Positions 32,092 to 41,215 are shown, counted from the stretch's first letter. The stretch is 64,000 nt of DNA from JAWLEP01 sp964553045 (GCA_964553045.1 CAZKJG010000005.1:1-64000); one strand, 5' to 3'. The notes: generated from the letters alone by a model not told the origin. Translations and numbers: made by a program.

Positions 32092-33468
32092 CTACACCCT
32101 CCTGGCCTTGAGCAGCGTACGCCGCAGGTTCCGCGGACCCAGAGCGGTGCGGACCGTGCGGAGTATGCGCGACGGGTGGGCGTAGAACCGCCAGAAGGCC
32201 CGCTTCTTCATCCTCTCGATCTCCCGGGGATCGAAGCCCTCCAGGTCGTAGACCGACCGCTGGAAGCAGTCGAACTCCTCGTAGTCTCCGATTATGAGAT
32301 CCTTGGTCTTCTCCCAGAGATGGGTGTGGGGAAACGGAGTGGTGATGTCGAAGACAGCGTCATCGAAGGGCTCCCGCGCGGCGAACCGGATGGTGCTCTC
32401 CATCTCCTCCCTGGTCTCCCCCGGAGCGCCCAGCATGAAGTAGCCCTGTACGTACAGGCCCCGCTCCTTGGCCAGCCTGAGCGCTCTGCGGACGCCCTCG
32501 ACCGTGATGCCCTTGTCGTAGATGTCGTCCAGGACCCTCTGAGACGCCGACTCCACGCCCATGTTGATCTTGGAGAGGCCGGCCTCCACCATGTGGTCGA
32601 GAAGCTCCGGCCGCAGCAGGTCGGCCCGGACGTTGCAGCACCAGCGCAGATCCAGGCCGCCCTCCAGCATTCTATCGCATATGCGGTGCACCCATTCGGA
32701 GTCCACTACGAAGGTGGAGTCCTCGAACATGAAGGCGTTTATGCCGTACCGGCTCTTGAGCTGCCGCAGCTCTTCGACGATGGACGCCGGCGACCGTTTC
32801 CTCATGGTCTTCCCGAATATCTCGCTGAGCGTAGGCTGGCAGAAGGTGCAGGAGAACGGACAGCCCCTGGTGGCCATTAACGACGTTCCCCTGAGGCCGG
32901 GATCCACCCGGTCCATGGAGTACCAGCTGGAGAAGTAGCTCTCCATGTCGAAGATGGATCGGTCGGGAAGCGGCAGCCGGTCAAGGTCCTCGGCCAGAAG
33001 CAGCCCCGGCGTCCTGCGACAGCCTCCCCCATCGGGGACGCAGGCTCCGGGTATGTCCGCGGGGTCGGCTCCGTCCATCAGCAGCGCCAGGGCTCCCTCC
33101 GCCTCGCCGGAGTAGACGAGGTCTGCGCCCGTGCGGGCCATCGTGTCCTCCGGCATCACCGTTGCGTGGGGCCCGCCGCAGATCAGAAAGGCGTCCGGAG
33201 AGGTCTCCCTGACCACCCGTGCCGCACGGACGGCGTCGGCCAGCTGGGGGGTGAGAATGGATATGCCGACCGTGTCGGGACGCATCTCCTCCAGCCGCTC
33301 TCGCAGGTCGGAGAAGGGCCGCCTGAGGAAGGACATGTCGCAGGCCGCTGTCTCGCCCCCCCGCCTTCGGGCCACGGCGGACAGCATGGCCAGCCCCAGG
33401 GGCGGCTGCCCCGAGGGGTACCGCGTCTCGGGAAACACCAGCAGAATTCTACTCGGCCTGCGCGTCAA
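32092..33468 (-). CDS. B12-binding radical SAM enzyme, second copy in locus
   Basis: The 458-residue protein has an N-terminal cobalamin-binding-type domain (RILLVFPETRYPSGQPPLGLAMLS, DTVGISILTPQ, FLICGGPHATVMPED). The radical SAM core carries CPFSCTFC at about residues 188-195, then FMFEDSTFVVD and NMGVESASQRVLDDIYDKG. It shares architecture with the other radical SAM enzyme of this locus but not its sequence. TTG at 33468 overlaps the TGA of the upstream GT39-like gene (TTGA); the extended frame beyond it is shadow. Substrate unknown; probably a polyprenol- or sugar-linked compound. Confidence 0.85.
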   Translation of the reverse strand: MTRRPSRILLVFPETRYPSGQPPLGLAMLSAVARRRGGETAACDMSFLRRPFSDLRERLEEMRPDTVGISILTPQLADAVRAARVVRETSPDAFLICGGPHATVMPEDTMARTGADLVYSGEAEGALALLMDGADPADIPGACVPDGGGCRRTPGLLLAEDLDRLPLPDRSIFDMESYFSSWYSMDRVDPGLRGTSLMATRGCPFSCTFCQPTLSEIFGKTMRKRSPASIVEELRQLKSRYGINAFMFEDSTFVVDSEWVHRICDRMLEGGLDLRWCCNVRADLLRPELLDHMVEAGLSKINMGVESASQRVLDDIYDKGITVEGVRRALRLAKERGLYVQGYFMLGAPGETREEMESTIRFAAREPFDDAVFDITTPFPHTHLWEKTKDLIIGDYEEFDCFQRSVYDLEGFDPREIERMKKRAFWRFYAHPSRILRTVRTALGPRNLRRTLLKARRV

Positions 33469-34763
33469 CTCGAATCCCTCCCTCGCCCCCACAGCAACCG
33501 CGAGGCCAGCAGTGCGGTTCCAACGATCATAACCGTCTCCACCGGCATCCTGTACCTGACCCCTCCGTGGGCCAGGGAGTGCACGGCCGCATAGGCCAGG
33601 AAGCAGAGGGCCAGCAGCTGTGCGGTGCGGCTGCGGCGATGGATGTAGAGGCCGGCGCTCCCCAGGAGCATCAGACCCCCGAAGAGCAGCAGCTGGGCCA
33701 GGCCGGCGGCGCCGTCCGCCGGAGAGAGGCTCATGAACGCCCCCAGCCTGACCGGGACCAGCCACGCCAGGAGAACCGGGTTGGCCAGGGCGAACTCCAT
33801 CGCCCGGTCTCCCAGGACATCGCTGCGGGCCAGCTCCCCCGCATGCGCGGGAAAGACCGGGTAGTCAAGCAGCTCGCGGCGCCGAACGCTCCCCCTTACC
33901 CACCCCGGCAGACCTATGCCCTCCAGCTCCAAAGCCTGAGGATTGTTCCTCATCCAGATGTTCAGCGACCCCTTGGTGGGCATCAGAACCGGTGAGCCCA
34001 TGACCCGGGCGTTCCGGACCACCCAGGGAACCAGCATGGCCGCAAAGACCCCCGCCAGAAGGCCCGTCCGAACAAGGGCCGCAGCGGTACCCAGGCGGCG
34101 CCGGCAGAGCCACAGAATCCAGCCGGCGAGCAACGGAAAAACCAGAACAACGGTCGCCCGCACCAGGAAGAGGGCTCCCATGACGGCCCCCGCGGCAGCC
34201 GACCAGCCCGGCGCGTCCTCGGCCCGGTCCGCCACGGCCAGCGCCACGGCCAGCATGGAGATGTGCGCGGCCTCTGTCATGGCGTAGCCGGAGTAGTAGA
34301 CGAAGGGGGGGTAGATGGCCCACAGCAGCGCGGCCAGATTGGCCGTCGGCTCTCCCCATCTGCGGGCCACCAGTGCCCGAACTGCAAAGGCCCCCGCCAG
34401 GAAGAAGAGGGTGTTCAGCAGGAAGACTCCGCCGGTGGCGGGCCCCAGGAGGGCGAAGACCCCGGCCAGCAGGACCGGGTATCCCGGTTCCACGGTTGCG
34501 GTGGGCTCGCCGGCCCGGGCAATTCCGAAGACCATGTCCTCGGTGCCGCTCCAGGACTCGCCCACCGCGTTGGCCGGCGCCAGCCTGTGTTTGGCCGCTC
34601 CCTCGTCGGGCGAGAAGGAGAGCCCCTTTCCGTCTGCGATCCTGCCCGCCAGACGGATGTAGAGCTCCTGGTCGCGGGGGGGCATGGGCAGAGACCCACC
34701 CAGGAGGCAGAAGAAGGCCAGTCGCGGCACTATCACCGCCAGGGCCAGCAGGGGGCCCCACAT
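33465..34763 (-). CDS. GT39-family membrane glycosyltransferase, second copy
   Basis: A 432-residue GT-C protein with about 10 hydrophobic helices. The first external loop carries PPRDQELYIRLAGRIADGKG and VEPGYPVLLAGVFALLG, patterns shared with the other GT39 gene (RLMEGEG, VPGYAVFL). Residues NARVMGSPVLMPTKGSLNIW in the middle also match it (NRRVSGRAILLPTQGGVNFW), so the two are paralogues. The ATG at 34763 has only a weak ribosome site; a GTG 30 bases upstream that overlaps the wzt end is possible. Confidence 0.8.
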   Translation of the reverse strand: MWGPLLALAVIVPRLAFFCLLGGSLPMPPRDQELYIRLAGRIADGKGLSFSPDEGAAKHRLAPANAVGESWSGTEDMVFGIARAGEPTATVEPGYPVLLAGVFALLGPATGGVFLLNTLFFLAGAFAVRALVARRWGEPTANLAALLWAIYPPFVYYSGYAMTEAAHISMLAVALAVADRAEDAPGWSAAAGAVMGALFLVRATVVLVFPLLAGWILWLCRRRLGTAAALVRTGLLAGVFAAMLVPWVVRNARVMGSPVLMPTKGSLNIWMRNNPQALELEGIGLPGWVRGSVRRRELLDYPVFPAHAGELARSDVLGDRAMEFALANPVLLAWLVPVRLGAFMSLSPADGAAGLAQLLLFGGLMLLGSAGLYIHRRSRTAQLLALCFLAYAAVHSLAHGGVRYRMPVETVMIVGTALLASRLLWGRGRDSS

Positions 34764-34780
34764 GCGGGCAGGCCCGCCGC

Positions 34781-35980
34781 CTACCAGCGCCACGCCGCTT
34801 CCACCAGCCTGACCGGCTCGGTCCTTCTGGGCCCCAGCAACTCCAGGGGGAAGTGGTAGTCGAGCCAGTGGTAGTCGCGACGGCGGACGGGGTCGGTGAG
34901 CGCCAGTCCCATCAGGTAGTTGCCGGGCTCGGGCACCTCCAGATCGATCTCCAGCTCGACCTCCAGGCTGCCCTCCACGGTCAGCAGGGGGCTGTTGAGC
35001 TCCAGGTTGTTGACGCCGACCACTGTCTCGCCGTCCGTGCGGTGTATGGAGAACCCGTACACGATGTCGTCGAACCTCTTTCCGCCCCGGCTTCTTACAA
35101 CCGCCCTCACGATAAGCCTCTCCCCGGCCCGAAAGCGCCTGCGGGGAGTCCCGGAGGAGTCGGTGAGCTCCACCCTTTCGAACCAGACCTCCCGCGATCC
35201 CCACTCCCGGGGGGCCACGCTTTCCGCCTCGGAGCGGCGACGGCTGGAGCTGGAGAGGTACTGGGGCAGCACATCGCCGGGGCTCCCGTCGCGCACCGCC
35301 CTCCCGTGGTCGAGCCATATCACCCTCTCGCACAGGCGTGAGACCGCCTCCATGTCGTGGGAGACGAACACGATGGTCCGTCCCGACCCCCGGAAGCTGT
35401 AGATCCGGTCGTAGCAGCGCGACTGGAAAGACGCGTCACCGACCGCCAGCACCTCGTCGACCAGCAGTATGTCCGGATCCACGGAGGTGGCCAGACTGAA
35501 GCCGAGCCTCATGAACATCCCCGAGGAGTAGTACTTGACCGGTGTGTCCATGAACCTCTCCAGCTGCGCGAACTCGGCTATTCGGGGAAGAAGCTGCCGC
35601 ATCCGCCCCCTGCCCAGGCCCAGCAGCGCGCCGTTGAGGTAGACGTTCTCCGCCCCGGTGAGCTCGGGGTGGAAGCCCACGCCCAGGTCCAGCAGCGAAG
35701 CGGTCCGGCCGCAGGCCGATACCGTGCCCGACGTGGGTTCGTATATGCCGGCCAGGAGCTTGAGGGTCGTGGACTTGCCGGCGCCGTTGGGCCCGATCAA
35801 GGCCACCGACTCTCCGGGTGCCACCGCGAAGCTCAGGTTGTCCAGGGCCCTGAACGTCTCGCTGCTGCTGCGCCTTCCGAAGAGGTTCATCACCGACTCC
35901 ATCAGGCTCAGGGTGCGGTCGTGGTATATGCGGTAGTCGAGGGCCACGTCCCTGAACTCGACCGTGCCCGGGGCAGCCAT
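34781..35980 (-). CDS. wzt: O-antigen ABC exporter ATPase with C-terminal carbohydrate-binding domain
   Basis: Energises export of lipid-linked polysaccharide across the inner membrane. The 399 residues have Walker A GPNGAGKST, signature YSSGMFMRLGFS, Walker B ILLVDEVLAVGD and HDMEAVSRLC. An extra domain of about 140 residues with the Wzt_C pattern (WFERVELTDSSGTPRRRFRAGERL, VYGFSIHRTDGETVVGVNN) follows. That domain recognises a finished glycan end in known systems, suggesting a capped O-polysaccharide. It follows wzm directly (TGATG). Confidence 0.93.
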   Translation of the reverse strand: MAAPGTVEFRDVALDYRIYHDRTLSLMESVMNLFGRRSSSETFRALDNLSFAVAPGESVALIGPNGAGKSTTLKLLAGIYEPTSGTVSACGRTASLLDLGVGFHPELTGAENVYLNGALLGLGRGRMRQLLPRIAEFAQLERFMDTPVKYYSSGMFMRLGFSLATSVDPDILLVDEVLAVGDASFQSRCYDRIYSFRGSGRTIVFVSHDMEAVSRLCERVIWLDHGRAVRDGSPGDVLPQYLSSSSRRRSEAESVAPREWGSREVWFERVELTDSSGTPRRRFRAGERLIVRAVVRSRGGKRFDDIVYGFSIHRTDGETVVGVNNLELNSPLLTVEGSLEVELEIDLEVPEPGNYLMGLALTDPVRRRDYHWLDYHFPLELLGPRRTEPVRLVEAAWRW

Positions 35981-36759
35981 CACAGCTCCTTGACCACGAC
36001 CGGCTCCGCCCGCCGGAAGAGGGCCCTTCCCGCCAGCAGGAAGAAAGCCGTCCAGCCCAGAAGCGATGCCCAGGTCCAGCCGGCCGGCCACCCTCCCTCG
36101 TACAGGCAGGCGTGGAAGATCTCCAGCAGCCCCGCGAGGGGGTTTAGCCTGACGACGGCCTCCACCTGGGCCGGCACCAGGCCCTCGCCCAGCGGGTAGA
36201 TGATGGGCGAGGCGTAGAACCAGGCCAGCAGCAGGATCTCCACCAGCTGGGCCACGTCCCTGTAGAAGACGTTGCCCACCGCCAGTATCATCCCCATTCC
36301 GGAGACCATGCCCATCATCAGCAGGGTGGCCGGTATCACCAGGATTATGGAGGGCCCGGGAGTGTGGCCGAAAGCGATCAGAGCCGCCTCCAGAACGCAG
36401 AGGGCCAGGGCCAGGTGGACCGAGTTCGCCACCACCCCCGCAACCGGCAGGACGGTGCGGGGGAAGTAGACGCTGCGTATGAGCCTCGTGTTGTCCAGCA
36501 GCGCCCTGGTGGAGGAGTTCAGCGAGGCGCTGAAGAAGTTCCAGGGGAGCAGGCCGGTGAGCAGGAACAGCGAGAAGTGCTCAATGGCCCCTCCGAAACG
36601 GATTATCCTGGTGAAGACGATGGTGTAGACAACCATGCTGAACAGCGGTTTGAGCAGGAACCAGAAGAAACCCAGGACCGACCGCTTGTAGCGCACCTTG
36701 AGGTCCTTCACCACCAGGCTCCTCAAGAGCAGCCAGGTGCCCGCGGAAGCGGCCCTCAT
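35980..36759 (-). CDS. wzm: O-antigen ABC exporter permease
   Basis: An ABC-2-type permease of 259 residues with six hydrophobic helices. It shows the family's N-terminal amphipathic part VVKDLKVRYKRSVLGFFWFLLKPL and the conserved LNPLAGLLEIFHACL segment before the last helix. It pairs with the adjacent Wzt to move undecaprenyl-linked polysaccharide. The ATG overlaps the plsY stop (ATGA). Confidence 0.93.
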   Translation of the reverse strand: MRAASAGTWLLLRSLVVKDLKVRYKRSVLGFFWFLLKPLFSMVVYTIVFTRIIRFGGAIEHFSLFLLTGLLPWNFFSASLNSSTRALLDNTRLIRSVYFPRTVLPVAGVVANSVHLALALCVLEAALIAFGHTPGPSIILVIPATLLMMGMVSGMGMILAVGNVFYRDVAQLVEILLLAWFYASPIIYPLGEGLVPAQVEAVVRLNPLAGLLEIFHACLYEGGWPAGWTWASLLGWTAFFLLAGRALFRRAEPVVVKEL

Positions 36760-37358
36760 GCTTCACTCTTCAGGGAGAAGCGGGACTCCTCGCCCCGCAG
36801 CAGGCGCCGGATGTTACCCCGGTGGCGGACCACCACCAGCGCAGCCAGCAGCACGCACACCACGTGCACCGCGAGGTTCTCCCCGCCGGGCATCAGGAGG
36901 ATGGAGGCCGGTATCAGGGAGACCGCCGCGCAGATTGAGGCCAGCGACACGAACCTGAAGGCCGCCAGCACCGCCGCGAAGACCCCCAGAGCGGCCAGAA
37001 CGGGATAGGTTGCCAGCACCAGAAGCGACCCCAGCGCGGTGGCTACGCCCTTGCCCCCGCGAAAACCCAGCCATGGGGTGAGCACGTGACCCAGCACGGC
37101 CAGGACCGCGCAGGCGGCTGGAACCGGCCGGGACATGTCCAGCGCGGCTGCCGCCGCCACCGGGGCGGCGCCCTTGGCGGCGTCCAGCAGCAGGCCGACC
37201 GCGCCCGTTCCGGTGCCGCAGGTCCTCAGCAGGTTGGTGGCCCCGACATTTCCCGAGCCCGCCCGTCGTATGTCGGTCCCCGTCAGCATGCCCAGCAGCC
37301 AGGAGAAGGGAACGGACCCGGCCAGGAAGGAGGCCGCGAGAAGCGCAGCCGCAGCCAT
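36756..37358 (-). CDS. plsY: Glycerol-3-phosphate acyltransferase PlsY
   Basis: Acylates glycerol-3-phosphate from acyl-phosphate as the first step of phospholipid synthesis. The 200 residues form about five membrane helices with the three family motifs: GSVPFSWLLG near the N-terminus, GSGNVGATNLLRTCG, and GFRGGKGVATALG. It shares one base with the der stop, the common der-plsY arrangement, and links this housekeeping pair to the polysaccharide exporter downstream. Confidence 0.96.
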   Translation of the reverse strand: MAAAALLAASFLAGSVPFSWLLGMLTGTDIRRAGSGNVGATNLLRTCGTGTGAVGLLLDAAKGAAPVAAAAALDMSRPVPAACAVLAVLGHVLTPWLGFRGGKGVATALGSLLVLATYPVLAALGVFAAVLAAFRFVSLASICAAVSLIPASILLMPGGENLAVHVVCVLLAALVVVRHRGNIRRLLRGEESRFSLKSEA

Positions 37359-38668
37359 CAGTGCTTCCTCGCCCGGTAGAGGATCTTCAGGGGCACTCCG
37401 TCCATCTCCAGGACCCCCCGCAGGCTGTTCTCGACGTACCTGCGGTAGTTCTCGGGAATGTCTCCGGGGCGGTTGACGAAGACCAGCAGCTTGGGCGGCC
37501 GGCTTCCCACCTGGGTGGCGTAGAAGAAGCGCACGGGACGTCCCCTCGGTGCAGGGGGCTGGACCTTCTCCACGGCTTCCCTGAGTTTCTCGTTCACCGT
37601 GGAGGTCCTGATGTCAGCCCGCCTGCTGTCCCCCACCCTGAGCACTGTGGGAATCACGCTCTCCATGCCCTTTCCGGTGAGCGCGGAATGGAATATCAAG
37701 GGTATCCATCTCGCCGGAGCGAACCGCTGCTTCACCGCGTCCCGCCACAGGTCTCGGTCCAGACCCAGGTCGACCTTGTTCACGCCGAAGACCAGGCCCT
37801 TGCCCAGCTCCCAGGCCTTGCCCGCTATCCGCAGATCCTGCTGTGTGGGGTACTCGGCCCCGTCGAGCACCACCAGCACCACGTCCGCCACGCTGACAGA
37901 CCGCCAGGCCCGAACGGTGCTGTAGTACTCCACGTCCGCCATCCGTCGTGACTTCCGGCGTAGTCCGGCCGTGTCGATCAGCCGTATCCGCCGTCCTCCG
38001 TGCTCCAGTACGGTGTCCGTGGAGTCCCGCGTGGTCCCCGCGTCGGGCGTGACCAGACAGCGCTCGCTTCCGCAGAGACGGTTCACGATGGAGCTCTTGC
38101 CCACGTTGGGCCTACCCACAACAGCCAGGTTGAGCTCGTCGGACGGACCTTCGGGCTGCGTATCCTCCTCCGGGGGAAGCGACTGCACCACAGCGTCCAG
38201 CAGGTCGCCCACCCCCCTGCCGTGAAGCGAGCTCACCGGCCATGGATCCCCCATCCCCAGGCTGTAGAAATCCAAGACCAGCTCCTCGCGCCGGCTGTTG
38301 TCCACCTTGTTCACGGCCAGGAAGAACGGCAGCCCCGAGCGCCGAACGAGGTCCGCCGCCATCCGGTCGAAGGGGTGCACGTCTTGCGTGACGTCGGTGA
38401 CCAGGACCACGGCGTCGGCGTCGTCAACCGCCAGCCTGACCTGTCTCTCTATGGACTCCTGCATGGGGTCCTCGGTTCCCGGGGCCAGTCCCCCGGTGTC
38501 CACCACGAAGAAGGTCCTGCCGCCCCATACGCAGGTGTCTATGTTGCGGTCCCTGGTCACTCCGGGTGCGTTGTCGACAATGGCGTTCCTCCCGCCGACA
38601 AGCCGGTTGAAGAATGCCGACTTGCCCACGTTCACCCTGCCTACGACAGCAACCGTGGGTATGGCCAA
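37358..38668 (-). CDS. der: Ribosome biogenesis GTPase Der (EngA)
   Basis: Double-GTPase needed for 50S maturation. Both G domains are intact in the 436 residues: GRVNVGKSAFFNRL, DTGG, NKVD; then GRPNVGKSSIVNRL, DTAG, NKVD. A C-terminal KH-like domain ends YFYATQVGSRPPKLLVFVN-PGDIPENYRRYVENSLR (dash for a skipped residue). The start is TTG with AGGAGG nine bases upstream. A good promoter lies just before it. Confidence 0.97.
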   Translation of the reverse strand: MAIPTVAVVGRVNVGKSAFFNRLVGGRNAIVDNAPGVTRDRNIDTCVWGGRTFFVVDTGGLAPGTEDPMQESIERQVRLAVDDADAVVLVTDVTQDVHPFDRMAADLVRRSGLPFFLAVNKVDNSRREELVLDFYSLGMGDPWPVSSLHGRGVGDLLDAVVQSLPPEEDTQPEGPSDELNLAVVGRPNVGKSSIVNRLCGSERCLVTPDAGTTRDSTDTVLEHGGRRIRLIDTAGLRRKSRRMADVEYYSTVRAWRSVSVADVVLVVLDGAEYPTQQDLRIAGKAWELGKGLVFGVNKVDLGLDRDLWRDAVKQRFAPARWIPLIFHSALTGKGMESVIPTVLRVGDSRRADIRTSTVNEKLREAVEKVQPPAPRGRPVRFFYATQVGSRPPKLLVFVNRPGDIPENYRRYVENSLRGVLEMDGVPLKILYRARKH

Positions 38669-38725
38669 GCGCGCCCCCCTCCTGATGTGCGGTCAACCCG
38701 CGCCCGGCGCGGCGTCGAATGGGGA

Positions 38726-38753
38726 ATTATAAGGAAGCTGCGGCCGGTCTGAA
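38726..38753 (-). promoter_or_regulatory. Sigma-70-type promoter upstream of der
   Basis: A perfect TATAAT (-10, 38731-38726) with TTCAGA (38753-38748) 16 bases upstream, in a 95-base gap that is otherwise GC-rich. The predicted start near 38719 gives a leader of about 50 bases to der and would drive der-plsY-wzm-wzt and perhaps the rest of the glycan locus. Confidence 0.6.
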
Positions 38754-38763
38754 AGGTACGCGG

Positions 38764-39903
38764 TCAGCCCGCCCCCGCCGCGCAGGAGGCCATCCGCTCC
38801 ACCGAGCCCCCCTCCTCCAGAAGGTACTCGGAGTAGTGGTCGCAGGCCAGACAGGAATGAACCGGAAGAACGCTCACCAGGTCTCCCGGTCTCAGGTCGG
38901 AACCCGCCGGGGTCTGTATCACCCCGTGCTCCTGCGACAGCTCCACGACCGGGTAGGAGAGATCGGGAGCGAACGGGGACCCCGAGCCGGGCCGGGCCAG
39001 AGCGCCGTACAGACGAGTATTGTCTAGTGTCAAGTACTCTTTGGACAGATGAACCGCTCCACCGTACAGTACAGCCCGTCCCGCTGCCGGGGTCGAGGAT
39101 ATCACGGGACAGAGAACGGACACGGCGATCTCATCGGCGCTGCAGGACCCCAGCGCAAGCTGCATCAGATCGAAGAATACGAAGTTGCCGGGTCGGAGCT
39201 CTGTGGCGGGTCCGAAGCCTTCCGCCAGCGCGCAGGACGGGGTGTCTCCCCAGGAGACCCTCATCCCGTCCGCCTGGTTTCCCAGAGCCTCCAGCGAACG
39301 GCTCAGACGCTCCAGGGCATGGGCCTGCAGCTTCAGCACCTCTTCGGGGCCGTGGGCCGAATAGGTCCGGCCGGCGTGGCACATGAGGCCCCGCAGCTCC
39401 ATGCCCGCACCCCCCGCCCGACGGGCCAGGGTCTCGAGCATGCGCCCGTCGTCCCACCGCACTCCGGTTCTGCCGTAGCCGCAGTCCAGCTCGATCCATA
39501 CCGCGGGCCTTTCCTCCTCCGGCAGACGGGCAATCGCCTCCACCGCCTCGGGGGAGTCCACCGCCACGCCCAGGTCCACCGTTCGGCAGAGCCGCCGGAC
39601 GACAACCAGCTGCCGGGGGTTCAGCGGTATGGCCAGCGTGATGTCGGTCCAACCGTCTGAGGCGAAGTAACTCGCCATATCCAGAGACGATACGGCTATG
39701 GCCCCCACCCCGTAATCCCGGAACCAGCGGCCGACTGACAGCGACTGGTGGGTCTTGAAATGGGGCCGGAAGCGCAGGCCCAGCCCTCGGGCCTTCTCCG
39801 CCATCGCGCGGATGTTCCTCCGGGCCCTCCGCTCCGACAGCAGAACGGCGGGCCGGCCGGCCCGCCGCGCCGCCTCTTCGGGAACTCCGCAGAGGGTTCT
39901 CAG
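38764..39903 (-). CDS. D-threonine aldolase/alanine racemase-fold PLP enzyme
   Basis: A PLP-dependent fold-III enzyme of the D-threonine aldolase/D-serine dehydratase type. The PLP lysine is in FRPHFKTHQ. WIELDCGYGRTGVRWDD, LMCHAGRTYSAH, PGNFVFFDLMQLALGSC and a metal-site pattern with a His and Cys near the C-terminus (LPVHSCLACDHYSEY) follow. The first ATG (39804) removes the conserved opening strand (GRPAVLLSERRARRNIRAM). That strand is kept only if translation starts at CTG 39903-39901, which overlaps the ackA stop as CTGA and has no competing ATG/GTG/TTG. This gives 379 residues, the normal length. Confidence 0.85.
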   Translation of the reverse strand: MRTLCGVPEEAARRAGRPAVLLSERRARRNIRAMAEKARGLGLRFRPHFKTHQSLSVGRWFRDYGVGAIAVSSLDMASYFASDGWTDITLAIPLNPRQLVVVRRLCRTVDLGVAVDSPEAVEAIARLPEEERPAVWIELDCGYGRTGVRWDDGRMLETLARRAGGAGMELRGLMCHAGRTYSAHGPEEVLKLQAHALERLSRSLEALGNQADGMRVSWGDTPSCALAEGFGPATELRPGNFVFFDLMQLALGSCSADEIAVSVLCPVISSTPAAGRAVLYGGAVHLSKEYLTLDNTRLYGALARPGSGSPFAPDLSYPVVELSQEHGVIQTPAGSDLRPGDLVSVLPVHSCLACDHYSEYLLEEGGSVERMASCAAGAG

Positions 39904-41096
39904 CTGCCCACCAGCCTGGCCGTCTCCCTGGCTATCATGAGCTCCTCGTTGGTGGGAATCACCATGACCCGTACCCTGCTGGAGGACCCGGTGATGTCCT
40001 CCTCACGGCCCCGGACCAGGTTCTTGTCGGGATCTATGGAGGCCCCCAACACCTGCAGGCCGTTGCAGATCTTCTCGCGGATCTCCGGCCCGTTCTCGCC
40101 GACGCCGGCGGTGAACACTATGGCGTCCAGCCGCCCCATGGTTACCGCATAGCCGCCGATGTACTTTCGCACCTTGTCTGCGAACAGGTCCAGGGCAAGG
40201 GCCGCCCTGCTGTTGCCCTCCTCGGCCGCCTCCTCCACGTCCCTCATGTCCCGGGAGACGCCCGATATGCCCAGAAGCCCGCTCTCCTTGTAGATCATCC
40301 CGTTTATCTCCGAGGGGCTCATTCCGTGGCGCTCGGCCAGCGCCACGATTATCGCCGGGTCCACGTCACCGGAGCGGGTGCCCATCATGACCCCGCACAT
40401 GGTCCCGTATCCCAGGCTGGTATCTATGCTGCGCCCGTTCTTGACGGCCGTCAGACTGCATCCGTTGCCCAGGTGGCAGGTTACGATGCACAGCTCCTCC
40501 AGGGGCCTGTCCATCATCCCGGCCGCCCTGGCGGACACGTACTGGTGCGAGGGTCCGTGGAAGCCGTAGCGCCGTATCCTCTTATCCTCGTAGCAGTCCC
40601 AGGGCAGCGGGTAGATGTAGGCCACCGGGGGCATGGTTTGGTGGAAGGCTGTATCGAAGACCGCCACGTTGGGCACTCCCGGAAGGTTCTTCATTGCCGC
40701 CCTGATGCCCTCCAGATTGTGAGGGTTGTGAAGGGGAGCCATGGGGCTGCACTCCTCTATGCCGGCGATTACCTCGTCGTCGATCGACACGGAGTTGGAG
40801 AACTTCTCGCCGCCGTGAACCACCCTGTGACCTATGGCCTCTATCTCATCAAGGGTCTCCAGGGCACCCGCCTGCGAATCAGTCAGCGTCTCCAGAACCA
40901 TGGAAAGGCCCTTTCGGTGATCCTCGATGGGCTCCTCGCGCACCACCTCTCCATCGTGGCCCGGCCGGTACTTCATCCTCCCGGTCTCCTCACCTATCCT
41001 CTCGATGAGGCCCTTGGCCAGCACCTCGCCGGTTTCGCTCTCCATGAGCCTGAACTTTATGGAGGAGCTGCCGCTGTTCACTACGAGGATCTTCAT
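39900..41096 (-). CDS. ackA: Acetate kinase
   Basis: Makes ATP and acetate from acetyl-phosphate. The 398 residues show MKILVVNSGSSSIKFRL, GHRVVHGGEKF, DTAFHQTMPPVAYIYPLPW, RRYGFHGPSHQYVS, CHLGNGCSLTAVKNGRSIDTS-type residues, and FTAGVGENGPEIRE. Full-length and intact. No phosphotransacetylase gene is nearby. It points to acetate fermentation. GGAGG precedes the ATG and a promoter-like pair lies about 50 bases upstream. Confidence 0.97.
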   Translation of the reverse strand: MKILVVNSGSSSIKFRLMESETGEVLAKGLIERIGEETGRMKYRPGHDGEVVREEPIEDHRKGLSMVLETLTDSQAGALETLDEIEAIGHRVVHGGEKFSNSVSIDDEVIAGIEECSPMAPLHNPHNLEGIRAAMKNLPGVPNVAVFDTAFHQTMPPVAYIYPLPWDCYEDKRIRRYGFHGPSHQYVSARAAGMMDRPLEELCIVTCHLGNGCSLTAVKNGRSIDTSLGYGTMCGVMMGTRSGDVDPAIIVALAERHGMSPSEINGMIYKESGLLGISGVSRDMRDVEEAAEEGNSRAALALDLFADKVRKYIGGYAVTMGRLDAIVFTAGVGENGPEIREKICNGLQVLGASIDPDKNLVRGREEDITGSSSRVRVMVIPTNEELMIARETARLVGS

Positions 41097-41149
41097 TCCG
41101 AAAGCCTCCGTCGCATGTATGGATTGCCGAATCAGTGACCTGACTGGTT

Positions 41150-41178
41150 AGCATAGACCTGCACCGACCGGCAGGCAA
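41150..41178 (-). promoter_or_regulatory. Sigma-70-type promoter upstream of ackA
   Basis: TTGCCT (41178-41173) and TATGCT (41155-41150) are separated by exactly 17 bases; each matches four of six consensus positions. The predicted start near 41143 leaves a leader of about 47 bases that ends in a GGAGG site before the ackA ATG. Confidence 0.5.
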
Positions 41179-41182
41179 GGGC

Positions 41183-41215
41183 GCGGAGGGGCTGCGGAGG
41201 GGCTGCGGAGGCACT
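41183..41215. repeat. 11-bp tandem repeat upstream of ackA promoter
   Basis: GCGGAGGGGCT is repeated twice exactly (41183-41193, 41194-41204) and once with two changes (41205-41215). It sits immediately upstream of the -35 element of the ackA promoter, in the gap behind the NifX-like gene. It may be an activator site or slipped-strand expansion. Confidence 0.7.

Noticed and set aside
41183..41215. Tandem repeats as a CRISPR-like array
   Set aside because: The units are 11 bases, directly adjacent and without spacers.
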